A stretch of DNA of 64,000 nucleotides from Cordia subcordata (Eukaryota; Streptophyta; Magnoliopsida; Boraginales; Cordiaceae). Positions within the stretch are counted from its first letter, which is position 1. The number at the start of each line of letters is the position of its first letter. Where the stretch lies: assembly GCA_028554755.1 (NCBI GenBank), contig JAPTOF010000010.1, positions 10,452,001 through 10,516,000 of the forward strand. Reading direction: 5' to 3'. Made by a program: the position numbers and the translations under genes. Shown in pieces: positions 46,115 through 56,565 of the stretch. Below the pieces are notes generated by a model, which was not told the origin of the DNA, searched no databases, and saw only the letters and a list, made by a program, of their open reading frames with translations.

Positions 46115-49100
46115 TCAGTATTCCTCTCTTTGTTGACCGGAAAGCATCTCATATTTTTGTGCAAATTCTGGAGGCATTTGATAAATCTCAAACTCTTTGA
46201 GGTTGGTAATTAGATATCTTAATCCATCCTCTGGTATTATTTCCAATTTCTTGCAGTGACAAATTACTAAACTTGAAAGATTGGGGAAGGCTCCTTCATC
46301 CACTCTCCATTTCTCCAAGTTGTCCAAATACCAAAGCTCAAGTGACATGAGTTGAGGGAAATCAATTGCATCACAAATGATTTCTTTCCCATTAAAGGCA
46401 TCCAAACTTGGTATGAGTTCCCGTAAGTTGGGAAGTTTTTTCAAGAATTCCATCCATTCTTCATCCAATTTAGTTCGATGCAAAAGTAATCTCATCAGAT
46501 TTGGCCAGAGTTGCACCTCCAATTCGTACTTTGGTAACGTGTCAACATGAATTCCTTCGATTGTTAGGTCACATAGATTTGACCCATTTTATTTTGTTCC
46601 AGCTATTGATCTGGTCAATGATGAGAGACAAGTCATCCTTGTCTAGTCTTGCACCAAAGTATCGAAGATTTACCAATTCTAATAGATCTTTGTTCCAAAA
46701 TTCTACACTATCAAAGCCTTCCAATGTCTCCAGCTTTATCAATCCATTTAGCCGTAGCTTTTTTGACTTCCTACAGTACAAATTTCCTAGATAAAGATGT
46801 CTCAGTCGTTTCATCTTGGAGAATATATTGTTTGGTAAATAGACTTTCTGATATATTCTCAAATCAAGAGTCTCCAGATATTGTAAGTCACATACAAACG
46901 ATGGCAATTTTTCAAAACTAAATTTTCTCAAACTTAGGTACCTTAGGTGGACCATTTTACTGATGTCATTTGATAATTTTGACTCATCACATCCACATTC
47001 GTCGAGAATAAGAGCTCTACATAATCTGGATTTTAGTCGTCTATGTAACTTTGCTTTAACAAGGTAGAGAGTTCGAAGGGATTGTTTGCTTATTTGTTCC
47101 AAGGATAATGGCTCCTTGTAATGTCTGGAGAAAACAACCAATCTACGTGCATTAGTATTTGTGAAAGAAGAGATATCTCTGTTGGCATCCAAATCAAAAC
47201 TTTCTAAGAAGCCTTCATCTTTTCCCTTGTTTAAACACAAGTCTCTGATAAGATCATGAAGTTTGCATGATCTAATCCTTCCAACCATGGACAATTTGTC
47301 CATTTGCACTTGAACCATAGACCTGGAAGCCAGTTCAATTAAAATGCCTTCAGCCACATCCATCAATGACTCTCCTTTTCCTGAAACCATGCCTTCTGCG
47401 ATCCATAAATGATACAATTTTCTGGCTTCTATTTCTTCATCCTCTTGCAAAATGCCCATGCAAAGGAAACATGACTTTAACTGATAAGGCAAATCATTAT
47501 AGCTCAAAGCCAAAATTTTCTCTATCGATCCACTAATCTCTTCCCTCAAATGTGAATCAATGACCTTTTGCCAATCACTCAAACTATTTCTATTTTTTAG
47601 AATTCCTCCAAGCACAGAAATTGCCAAAGGAAGGCCAATACACTTGCCAACTATTTTCTTTCCTATGTCCTCAAATTTGGGGTCTATTTTCACATCTACA
47701 GAACAAATTAATAAGTTTCACTTTGTTAAAGAAAATCATATGTTTGAGTATTTCTATAGTCTAACAGTACTATAATGTAAAAAGATGTAGTTATTTAGCT
47801 ATTTTATAATGTATATTCATTATTTCCTATAATGGTGTTCAAGATTGATACCATGTGTCAGTAAATAAAACCAACCATTTAAATTATTTTTTTAATTTCA
47901 AACTTGTAAACCATAGTTATTAAACATTAAATAGCAAGAACATTTCCAACAAACATAAATTTATTAAACATTAAATAGCAAGAATATTTCCAACAAACAT
48001 AAATTAATAAATTAAAGGAGACAAATAGCTAAACCAGAAATAAGTCAAATTAAATTTATTCACCATACTTAAAATTTATTCTTTGTTCTTTAATCAATGT
48101 CGTTGGTCCGACAAGCATCAAACAAAAATGAAGATTTGTAGCATCAAAATCTTGACAAATGACATCAAATTTCTTACTCTAATTATCTTGATAAACTTTC
48201 CAGAATTTATAAACCAAAATATAAAAGTAAATTAAAAACTAAAATTTTTAAAAGTTGTTTCGCTATACTGTACAATGCATAAACAAGAATTAAAAGTTGC
48301 TTGCTCATATAATAAAACTTATTAAAATTAATTTTAATAAATAATTTTACCTTTTGGAAATTATTCTGAGGAAACTAATTTTGTTTTTCAAGATTCTATT
48401 GTTAAAAAAATTTAATCTTTGAAAAATTTTATCTTTGTGAACATTATTTTTTAGAAATAGTTTTAATTCACTAAAATTACTTTTATAAATTAATTTTAAT
48501 TATAAAAATTAATTTTTGAAATAAATTATATTTTAGTTATAGTTCAATTGTTTTGAGAAATTTATTTCTTTAAAAATAATTTTCAATTTTGGTAAAATTT
48601 TTAAAATAATTTAAATATATTAAAATTATTTTTTGATGAATTAAGTTATTGGAAATTACTTTATAGAATTAATTTTTATTTTTGAAAATATTTTTAAAAT
48701 AATGTTATTTTAAAAAATGAAATTTTTTATTTTTTAAAATAATGTAAATAAATTTAATATTTTAATTTTCTAAATTAATCTTAATGAGATAATATTGATT
48801 TTTCAAAAAAATATTTCTAATAAGAAATTTTACAAAAATGAATAAAATTTTTAATAACTTGTTACCACAACATGAGAAAATTATTATTATTTTTTTTGTG
48901 TACCAAAGTAGGAAAAATAAGTTGTTAATTTTTGTTTTTCTAAGGAAAACAAGCGACCTAGTTTTTAAATTGATACACAAAAATAGAAAAAAGCAATTTG
49001 TAGTATTACCAATTGAGCACTAAATAATGCTAAATATTATCATATTTTTTATATTCGAATATCACTCTTATATGCATATTTAGTTGGCAATTGGAATGTT

Positions 49101-52100
49101 AAGAAAAGTAAGAAATTAAGAAATTTTTAAGTTATTATACCAATATAATTAGACTTACGTATAAAATATGATATTATGCCATTTTTAAGTAATACAGTTA
49201 ATGCCACCTAATAATTTTAACTTTTACATGAAGTAATACTTGTGAACCCTTATATTTAGTTTCAGCCGCTTATTAACCTTTAGTTGAATTATTGTTAAAA
49301 TATTAACAATATGAGAATTTATACTATTTTTTATACATATATGAGAGTTTTTGCATCAGTGTGGGTACAATAACATTCTAAACTATGTTAGAGTCAAACC
49401 AATTGAAGCCCTTGACAAAAAAATATATGAAACTAATTGAATCCGGTGTTTCGTAATTCCTTCCAAGGATAAATTTTAAGGGTTTATAATTTTTAAAGGC
49501 AAAATTCAAAAAGGTGCAATTTAGTAACTATATTACTTTTATCAACATATATATTACTTTGTTAAATTTGACCTAAGTCAAGGGTTAATAAGTGGCTAGA
49601 ACTAAATATAAAGGTTAACAAGTGTCACTTTATGTAAACGTTAGGGTTATTAGGTGGGACTAACCCATAAGACTCCAATATATACATTATTCCTAGGGGT
49701 TGTTCATTCATTGAGAAAACCTGATAACCAAACTAATTTTTTGGATATGGAGAAATTGAGTTTGAGGAATCAGAGAATTGGGAAAATAATATTTGGTATG
49801 GGAAAAATTTTGCAAAAATGGGCTGGAATCAAAAGAAATTTTAATTTCAGGTAAAACTAAAAACCTAAATTTTTTTAATTTTTATTATATAAATTTATAT
49901 ATATATATATATTATTTAGTTATATCATATATGTTATAATAATATATCTTTGTTTTTTTAAATCCTTATTTCTTCTTAGGGCTTCTCTACTTCATCCTTT
50001 TCTTAGTCTCTTTCCATTTTCTTAGCCTCTTTGCCTCTTCGACTCTACCTCTCAAATTTGAATTAATGAACTACTCGTTAAATTGTGTTTTCATTTATGC
50101 TTTAGACTGTAATTGACTAATTATATATTATTTTGTAGTCTAGAATTTGGATTTTCAGATTATTTATTTTATTTAATTATGCTATCCTCTATGCTTTACG
50201 TTTTGTAATATTTTTATTTATGTTTAAAATCTAGATTTGTTTCATTTTATATTTAAATTATTCGATTTAGGTTGTTTTAAAATTAGTTTTGAACTTTTTT
50301 CAAAATTTTTTTGGAAATTCTCCAATTTCCAGTGGTTTTTTTTTCTCATTCCTCATTTCTCCAAATTATGTTCTCATTGGTGAATTGGGACCGGAAACAG
50401 AACAAAATATATCTTTCCTAAAAATTAATTCAGGATAAAAAGAACTTGTTGATTGACGGGAATTCTCCAATGGACACTCTTAATTATTTCTCTTCTATTG
50501 TTTTTTCTTTCTTTTTTGACCTCAGATTTTTTTTTTGTATTGTACTTTCCTAATTTATATGTTCTATTCAATCACTACATCTCTAATTATTTAAAAAAAA
50601 ATGATTTAAATATATTTAAAATTTATGCTCGAATATACTGTTAAAATCTATATATCTATATCTATAAATTATAGAAATTATAGCATGCCATATTTAATAA
50701 CGTCAGCATCGTAATTCTATCATTTTTTTTTTTTTGTGCAAGTTAGTAGAGTTTTCATTTCTCGATCAAAACGGGGTTGCATGCCAAATTTACATTACGC
50801 GGTTGATAATCAAATATTATATAAGAGTCCATGACATAATTAATATTATCACGTTTCCTGGTTTTACGAATTCTTTTCGCTCCAAAGATGAGTCAAATTC
50901 TAATAAATATATTATTCCTCTTTTATTATTTTTTTTTCTTTTTTCACATTGTATCCTTTTATGATATTACTTTTTCAATTTAATTGTTCTATTTAATTAG
51001 TTGATATCTCTTATTAATAAACATGATTAGCGCGCAAAGCTTACTAAGAATTAAATTCAACGCAATAGACACACTAATATTTTACCCTTGCAAAAATTAT
51101 AACAATCTATATATATCTACATTTATATATACAGACACACAAACATACATTATAAAGTTGTTTTAACTTTGATTAGTGTATATAATTATTAAGTTAGTTG
51201 GCTTACCTATTTCTTCACCTTTGGGAAATGCTCTTTTGCGAAGTAACTCCCACCCTTCTCCCACTGTCGAGCTTCGAAGTTCATATGGGTGTCCAATTTC
51301 TGCCACTTGCCTTTTGCGAGTCGTAAGTAATATCTTACTTTTCGCTTCTTGATCCGCACTTGCAAAGGCTTTGCTTAGGATTTTCCAGTGATCTTCCTCC
51401 CAAATGTCATCAACAACAATCAAGCACTTTTTTTCAACCAGCACTTTGTTGAGCTTCCTTACCAATGCAGTCTCGTTCATGTTCATAACCTCTTCCTTCC
51501 TCATCTCCCCAAGAAGCTGCTCTAGTAAATCTTGTAGGACAATCTTGAAGTCGCATTGCTGAGATGTGCAACACCAGGCAAATGCTTCATAGCAATGCTT
51601 TACCTTTGGGTGGTTGTAAATCTTCCTAGCAAGTGTGGTCTTTCCAAGACCACCCATGCCAAGTATTGAGACAACTTGATGGTCTTTGTCAACAACTAGT
51701 GACACCAATTCCCCAATTTCACTATCCATCCCAACGAAGTCTTCGTCAGCCTCATGAGCATAAGTTTGCCTTAGCCACCACCGCGTCTCGTTTGCTTCTG
51801 ATGTTGAGCTCTGTCCTTCTTTGCTTAGTATGCCATGGTCTTGCGACCTGTTTCTCAAATTGGTCATACGGGCAAGAATTCTGGTGATATGGGTGCCAAC
51901 CTTGTGAAGGGCTATGGCTTCACTTGGTAAACAGGCAATTCTTTTGACAACTTTCTCAATTATGCCCTCTCCAGATCTCTTAGCTGCAACTTCAACAGCA
52001 TATTCCTCGAGCACATCTTCAATTTCATAACACACATCTTTTACTTCTCTTACCCAATTACGGACAATCGCATCTTCATGTTGCTTGGAGTCCGCATCTT

Positions 52101-52236
52101 CTAAAAGACACTCCAAATGCCTTAACCCTCTTTGAATTTCTTCAACTTGATCGTGAACGCCCCATAGAAACTCTGCCTCTTCAATCACCAATTTATTGAT
52201 AATTCCTAAAGTGCTGGAAACAACAGCTTGAACCAT
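46115..52236 (-). CDS. CC-NB-ARC-LRR receptor gene 2 (RPP8/RPP13-like), one frameshift
   Basis: Exon 1 is 52236-51207, exon 2 47695-46115, joined in phase 1. Exon 1 starts MVQAVVSSTLGI. It has a coiled coil with an EDVID-like EIEDVLEEY (71-79), P-loop GMGGLGKTT (193-201), kinase-2 LIVVDDIW (272-279), RNBS-B KILLTTRKRQVA (301-312) and an RNBS-C-like block. Exon 2 has GLPLA, RNBS-D (CFLCMGILQEDEE), LYHLWIAEGMV, the LHD form of MHD (KLHDLIRDLC) and leucine-rich repeats to REEY. Expected length is about 870 residues, normal for a CNL. The only lesion is a one-base shift in an A-rich run near 46597-46603 (AACAAAATAAAATGGG), inside the LRR region. If this is an assembly error the gene is complete. 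It would act as a cytosolic sensor of pathogen effectors. Confidence 0.85.
47917..48004 (+). repeat. 44-bp tandem duplication in the receptor 2 intron
   Basis: TTATTAAACATTAAATAGCA...AACATAAAT occurs at 47917-47960 and 47961-48004 with one mismatch. Confidence 0.95.
49203..49659. mobile_element. MITE with about 90-bp inverted repeats in the receptor 2 intron
   Basis: The left end GCCACCTAATAATTTTAAC... and the reverse complement of the right end (CCCACCTAATAACCCTAAC...) align for about 90 bp, including ACTTGT, TATATTTAGTT and CTTATTAACC. The middle is AT-rich and noncoding. The superfamily and target duplication are not resolved. Confidence 0.6.
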
Positions 52237-52591
52237 CTTTAATTTTGTTCTCTGGTAGCAAAGACTTACAAGTGCCTCAACCCTCTTTGAATTTCTTCAA
52301 CTTGATCGCCTACGCCCGACAGAAACTTTGCCTCTTCAACCACCAAATCACGAATTATTTCTAGTGTGGTGGAAACGATAGTTTAAACTGCCATCTGTGT
52401 GTTATCTAATATAGCAAAAGCTTAGAGCTGCCACAACGAAAGATAGCATAGATTCGGCTTTCCTCTTTTTTTTTTTTTTGGGTATACAAGCTGAATGTAA
52501 TAACAGGAAGGGAAGTTTAATTGGAGAATTATGTGCGCCTAATTGAGTGGATTTTGCAAGTATGCCATCTTTAATTTTGTTCTCTGGTAGC
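52235..52591 (-). repeat. Duplicated receptor leader segment
   Basis: TTGCTACCAGAGAACAAAAT followed by TAAAGATGG occurs at 52591-52563 and again at 52263-52235 immediately before the receptor 2 ATG. The distal copy is followed by ATGGCATACTTGC and an early stop. It marks the unit that was duplicated. Confidence 0.8.
52275..52394 (-). pseudogene. Receptor 5' stub A (first 40 codons), directly upstream of receptor gene 2
   Basis: From ATG 52394 the frame reads MAV-stop-TIVSTTLEIIRDLVVEE AKFLSG...DQVEEIQRGLRHL then TAA. It is clearly homologous to residues 1-41 of receptor gene 2, with an in-frame TAA at codon 4. It ends abruptly 40 codons in and joins the receptor 2 leader. This suggests a partial tandem duplication of leader plus first codons. 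Confidence 0.85.
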
Positions 52592-52599
52592 AAAACTTA

Positions 52600-53229
52600 G
52601 CTAGAGGTGTTCTCTGCACTAATATCTTAGCTGAATGACCTACTTCCGCAAAGGTATTTAGAAAACAGTTTATATATAGATAGCAGCTTACCATTTAAAA
52701 CATTTATTAGCATACTTGACCCGTTGTAAAGCATAAACAATTTGGAAACTTTGCTATACATTTAACAATAATTGATAACAACAGGGTGACTTTCGACGAA
52801 GACTTTTCTCATCACAAATAATCGGCACTGATGGTCTGTGGGCCGCATTGAAAGGAACAATCGTTTTCTTTCCTTTTGACCCAAAAATTAACTATAGCTG
52901 AGGAATTTCTTTCGACAGTGAAAAGATAATCAATTGTAAACATGCCATAACATATATTTTTCTTTTTCTGAATTAAAGCCTAAATATTCAATGAGTCAAG
53001 GTAGAAAATACCTCCATAAGGGTAAATTTCACAGAAAGCCCCTCTTATTTCTCACTTTTTTAAAATTAATTCTTATTGTTTTAAAATATTCAGATTAATC
53101 TTTAATGTTTCACAAATATAGTTAAATTGGTTCCCATTGTTTGAAAAAAAAAATCATGTCAATTCTCAATGTTTTTCAAACTTTCTCAAGTTAGTCCCTA
53201 TTTTAAGAAGAAATGGATAAAAAAGATTG
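52600..53229. other. Intergenic stretch upstream of the stubs
   Basis: No gene recognised. T/A-rich, with scattered single copies of the ACTAAT repeat words from about 53010 onward. Confidence 0.5.
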
Positions 53230-53465
53230 GCACTAATCTAAACAAGTTTGCAAAATATTAAGGACTAATTCAAACTTTTTTCCAAACAATAAGGACTAAT
53301 TTGACTATCTTTGTAAAATATTGAGGACTAATATAAATGTTTTCAAATAATAGGGGCTAAGCTGATAATATTTGTGAAATGTTGAAGACTAATTTGAATA
53401 ATTTTGTAAAATATTAAAGGCTAATTAGAATATTTTAAAATAATAGACTAATTAAATTGAGCACC
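53230..53465 (+). repeat. Tandem repeat of about 32 bp, seven degenerate copies
   Basis: Units of the form GTAAAATATTAAGGACTAATTTGAATATTTT repeat with substitutions through the segment. Related motifs in the opposite sense occur at 53070-53200, so the larger block (53010-53465) may be a fold-back. The same motif is found in the receptor 1 intron at 16830-17180. Confidence 0.7.
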
Positions 53466-54281
53466 TTGTGGGAACTGCAAGACATTTTCTTTGGTATCTA
53501 GGAGTTTGACGAGCTTCTCACATGCCTTGAAGCGCTAATGGTATTACTAATTGGTTAGTACGGAATGTACGATTGGGATTACTTTCTGATGATTGGAAAT
53601 TTATCGTACCTGTGGGACTATTTGATGTACTAAACTGCGTGTATGTTTTTATTGGGGTTGGTTAATTGCTGACTCTAAGTCTAATAAAATTAATATGTTT
53701 TTGATCCAAAAAATTTAAAAAAAAATGGAAAAATAATAGGAACTAATTGTGGTTTTCCTACCCCATAACAATGACAAAGTTTTAAACTTGCAAATGTCTT
53801 ATCGTATGAAAATCTTATGCCGACATCCCAGGAAAAGTATAATGCATCTTGCTTGAGGACTGGTGTTAGAAACCATTTAAGAATAATTAACAAAGATATT
53901 GTCGTCTGAAAAGAACCCACTCCATTTATTAAACAATTTCATTAATCACGATAAACAAAAACATATGTTACCTCATTAAAGTGAAATCGACTATCTCTAA
54001 AAAAATATTGCATCAATTTTATGTACCTAATGAACAAAAATTAATTTCGTTTCGTTTAGTATTCATAAATCGATGTTACTGTGTTAATTCTGATCCTTAT
54101 CTTCAAATGGGGACACCATATGATATGTAGATCTGGACAAGTTGTGATAAGTCCAGATTTTATTTATTTACCTTTTTTTTTTTTGGGTCAAATGATAAGT
54201 CTAGGTTGCTCCGGTTTGAATTGTTCCACTTTGATATGTATATCTTCTTCTTCTTTTTTTTTTTTTTGGTAAAATGATTTC
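53466..54281. other. Intergenic stretch
   Basis: No gene recognised. T-runs at 54173-54184 and 54254-54268 suggest repeat junctions; the second abuts receptor stub B. Confidence 0.5.
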
Positions 54282-54377
54282 CTCAACTTGATCCCTCATA
54301 CCGGATAGAAACTTGGCCTCTCCGACGAGCAAATCACGAATTGTTTCTAATGTGATGGAAAGAGCAGCTTCGGCCAT
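54282..54377 (-). pseudogene. Receptor 5' stub B (first 32 codons)
   Basis: From ATG 54377: MAEAALSITLETIRDLLVGE AKFLSGMRDQVEE, then unrelated sequence after VEEI. Homologous to the start of both receptor genes, open throughout. It ends at a T-run. Upstream (54525-55880) lies the duplicated receptor-upstream block, so its promoter region may be present. Confidence 0.85.
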
Positions 54378-54439
54378 CTTTATGTAATTGTTAATACTTA
54401 ATACTCTCGGATAGGAACACTTAGATCTTTTTGCTGTGT

Positions 54440-55880
54440 GTGTAGGTATGATGTTTAGAATGATCCACTTTAATTGCCCAAATTAAGAACACAACTTATT
54501 TCAACACCACAAGCTTCGGGGCTTGCCTATTCTTGCCAGGAAGTCAACTTTCACCAAATATTATTGCGTACCACTCCTGAGAGAGCTGTATTTTGTTTTA
54601 AATTATACCATTACCAAAGCATCGTGTAACTTAAACTAATGCAGCATCTTTTTCCAGCTCAATATTAAACTTTTTTTTTCCGTAAGAAGTGACAAATGGT
54701 CTACTCATTTTCGTACTTTTCTAAATTTAGTTGGAGGAAAGAAGATAATTTTCACGCACTGAGTCATATGACCAATAATTAATGCATTATGTCACTTATT
54801 CACTTCTTCATTCTTCTTTCACATGGTAAGAAATCATTATTACATAATGCATATAGAAACCAAACATCCTAAGGTCAAAACAAAAAAAAAAAAAAGAAAA
54901 AAAAAAAGGCATTCAAGTTCACAATCTTTCACTATTGAGACAACTAGAGTTTCTGATTATTTTTTCGCTGGAAATCAAAGATATTTCAAATCAATGGAGT
55001 TAAATTTCAGCAGCGGCCAATGGAGTTAAATTTTGTTCCCATTACAAATCTGATTGCTCATATACATATTGTAAATATTTTATTATATACGAAAAAATAA
55101 AAGGCTAAAAGAGTAATAATACAAATAGCAATGCTACACGAACCAATGCTGACATAAAAAAAATCTTATACTGCTTCCCAAATGAGTCGTTTTAACGTGA
55201 CGTTTCATTAGTTTATAATACAATGAATGAGCAGGAAGACAGTAAGCCATTTTAATCCAATGCTGTCGAAGAATGTATAATGAATTGAGATCTACAGCAT
55301 TATTACGGGATGTTGATCCACAAAATATGGATCTTGTCTCATTTATCTAAGTCTTCTCTAAAGCGAATAGATATATAAAATAATTTCCAAGCATTGATAT
55401 TATAAACTAATACAGGCATCATGTTAGGCCGTTTGTCACTGGATAATTAAACTAATGCATAACTTGGAATATTAGACTTTTCATTTCACAGAAAGTGACG
55501 AGTGGTTGTCTCATTTTTGTAAGATTCGCAGGGAGAGGTTTAAATACCACACATGGGTTACGGGGCATGCAAGTATGATGCAGATCATTTAATATCTTTG
55601 TATCCGAAAATTAACAAATTTGGCTCCGCATTGTTCACAATTCTTTTCTAGATCCAATAATTAGAGGAAAGAAGATAATTATTGCGAGTTAAAGTAATAT
55701 AAACTTTCCATTTCATAAGGTGCTATGTTACACTGTATTAAGTGTGGTGGTCTTTTCATTTTCTTTCTATATGGTGTTTGTTTTTCAAACAAGTTATAGT
55801 TTTCTTCCATCGTTAACAAATTAATAAAATAAACTAATTTCTTGATTTTTTGTCTTTTTGTATAGTAATAATTAATAAAA
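54440..55880 (-). repeat. Duplicated receptor-upstream block (copy 3, two overlapping parts)
   Basis: 55128-55880 aligns with 27522-28260. 54525-54795 aligns with 27840-28105 and in part repeats material also found at 55440-55700 (GACTTTTCATTT, AGAAGATAATT). So the block itself is partly duplicated in tandem here. The homology stops at 55881, where a MITE half starts, and resumes beyond the copia element at about 59905. Confidence 0.75.
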
Positions 55881-55883
55881 TTA

Positions 55884-55995
55884 AGGCCTTATTTGGATTG
55901 GCTTCTTTTTCGTTAGAATTAAAAAACACTTTTTTTTTTGAAAAAATACATTTTTTTTTACAATAACTATTTAGCTTGGCTTCCAAAAAAAATTT
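55884..55995. mobile_element. Left half of a Tourist-like MITE
   Basis: After TTA (55881-55883) comes AGGCCTTATTTGGATTGGCTTC and the family's internal text (ACAATAACTATTTAGCTTGGCTTCC), matching 44174-44290. It stops near 55995 at a new junction with organelle-like DNA; the right half is missing. Confidence 0.7.
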
Positions 55996-56014
55996 TGGAA
56001 ACATCTATTCATAG

Positions 56015-56262
56015 TTGGTCAGCCCCCCACGGCACGGCTTATCGCTTTTCATGAATGTGTCTCCCCCTCTGCTTATGTGAGTTTGGCCCGCCTTTTACTC
56101 TGCTTGCTTCTGATTTCCTATGAGCCGTTTTACGACCTGACTTTTTCGGAGGGTCGGCGGGACATGGGAGCCTCAGCTCATGCATCGGTTTACCGAAATC
56201 ACCTCCGCTCTCCCACTTCCTTCTATTCAAAAGGCGAGCAGCCCATAAACAAAAAGGCCCTA
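56015..56262. other. Organelle-like insert (possible NUMT)
   Basis: A sharply bounded 250-bp patch visibly richer in G and C than everything around it (for example GGAGGGTCGGCGGGACATGG, TTTGGCCCGCCTTTTACTC). The texture is that of plant mitochondrial DNA. I cannot assign a mitochondrial locus. It lies between a broken MITE and a truncated LTR, a likely double-strand-break repair patch. Confidence 0.4.
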
Positions 56263-56294
56263 AGAGGGCTCTTCTTTATATATTACATACATAA

Positions 56295-56502
56295 ATATAT
56301 ACAACTAAAAGCTCTCACCTCTATATATAGGCTACTTTAGAAATCCAAAACTAAATAGGATTTGGTTAAACTAGTCCTTTACCTATTAAAATAGCTAATA
56401 AATCAATCCTAATTTGACTAGAAAAACAACCAATAAACTAATCTTAATATAATTGGGACTCCTAAACATATACAAATCTTAAATCAAGTTTATTTTCTAA
56501 CA
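56295..56502 (-). repeat. Truncated 3' LTR of the copia element
   Basis: Aligns with 59571-59776 of the 5' LTR with a modest number of substitutions. The outer 75 bp or so are absent, replaced by unrelated AT sequence next to the organelle-like patch. Confidence 0.85.
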
Positions 56503-56512
56503 TCCCCCCTTA
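56503..56512 (-). other. Polypurine tract of the copia element
   Basis: The minus strand reads AAGGGGGGA directly before the TGTTAG of the 3' LTR. Confidence 0.8.
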
Positions 56513-56565
56513 AACTTGATTTGATTCTCGTAACTCCAAGCAAAGCTTTCAGCTAAATGAACACG

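Larger units (their letters stand above)
47696..51206 (-). other. Large phase-1 intron of receptor gene 2
   Basis: Minus-strand donor ATAG|GTAAGC at 51206 and acceptor TTCTGTAG ending at 47696; 3.5 kb. It holds a 44-bp tandem repeat, a very AT-rich tract (48250-48830) and a MITE. The position matches the intron of receptor gene 1. Open frames inside (48762-48980, 50453-50644) are low-complexity. Confidence 0.85.

Noticed and set aside
50647..51056. TCTATATATC start and a CTAA end as another Helitron
   Set aside because: No convincing hairpin before the CTAA and no paralogous copy in the window.
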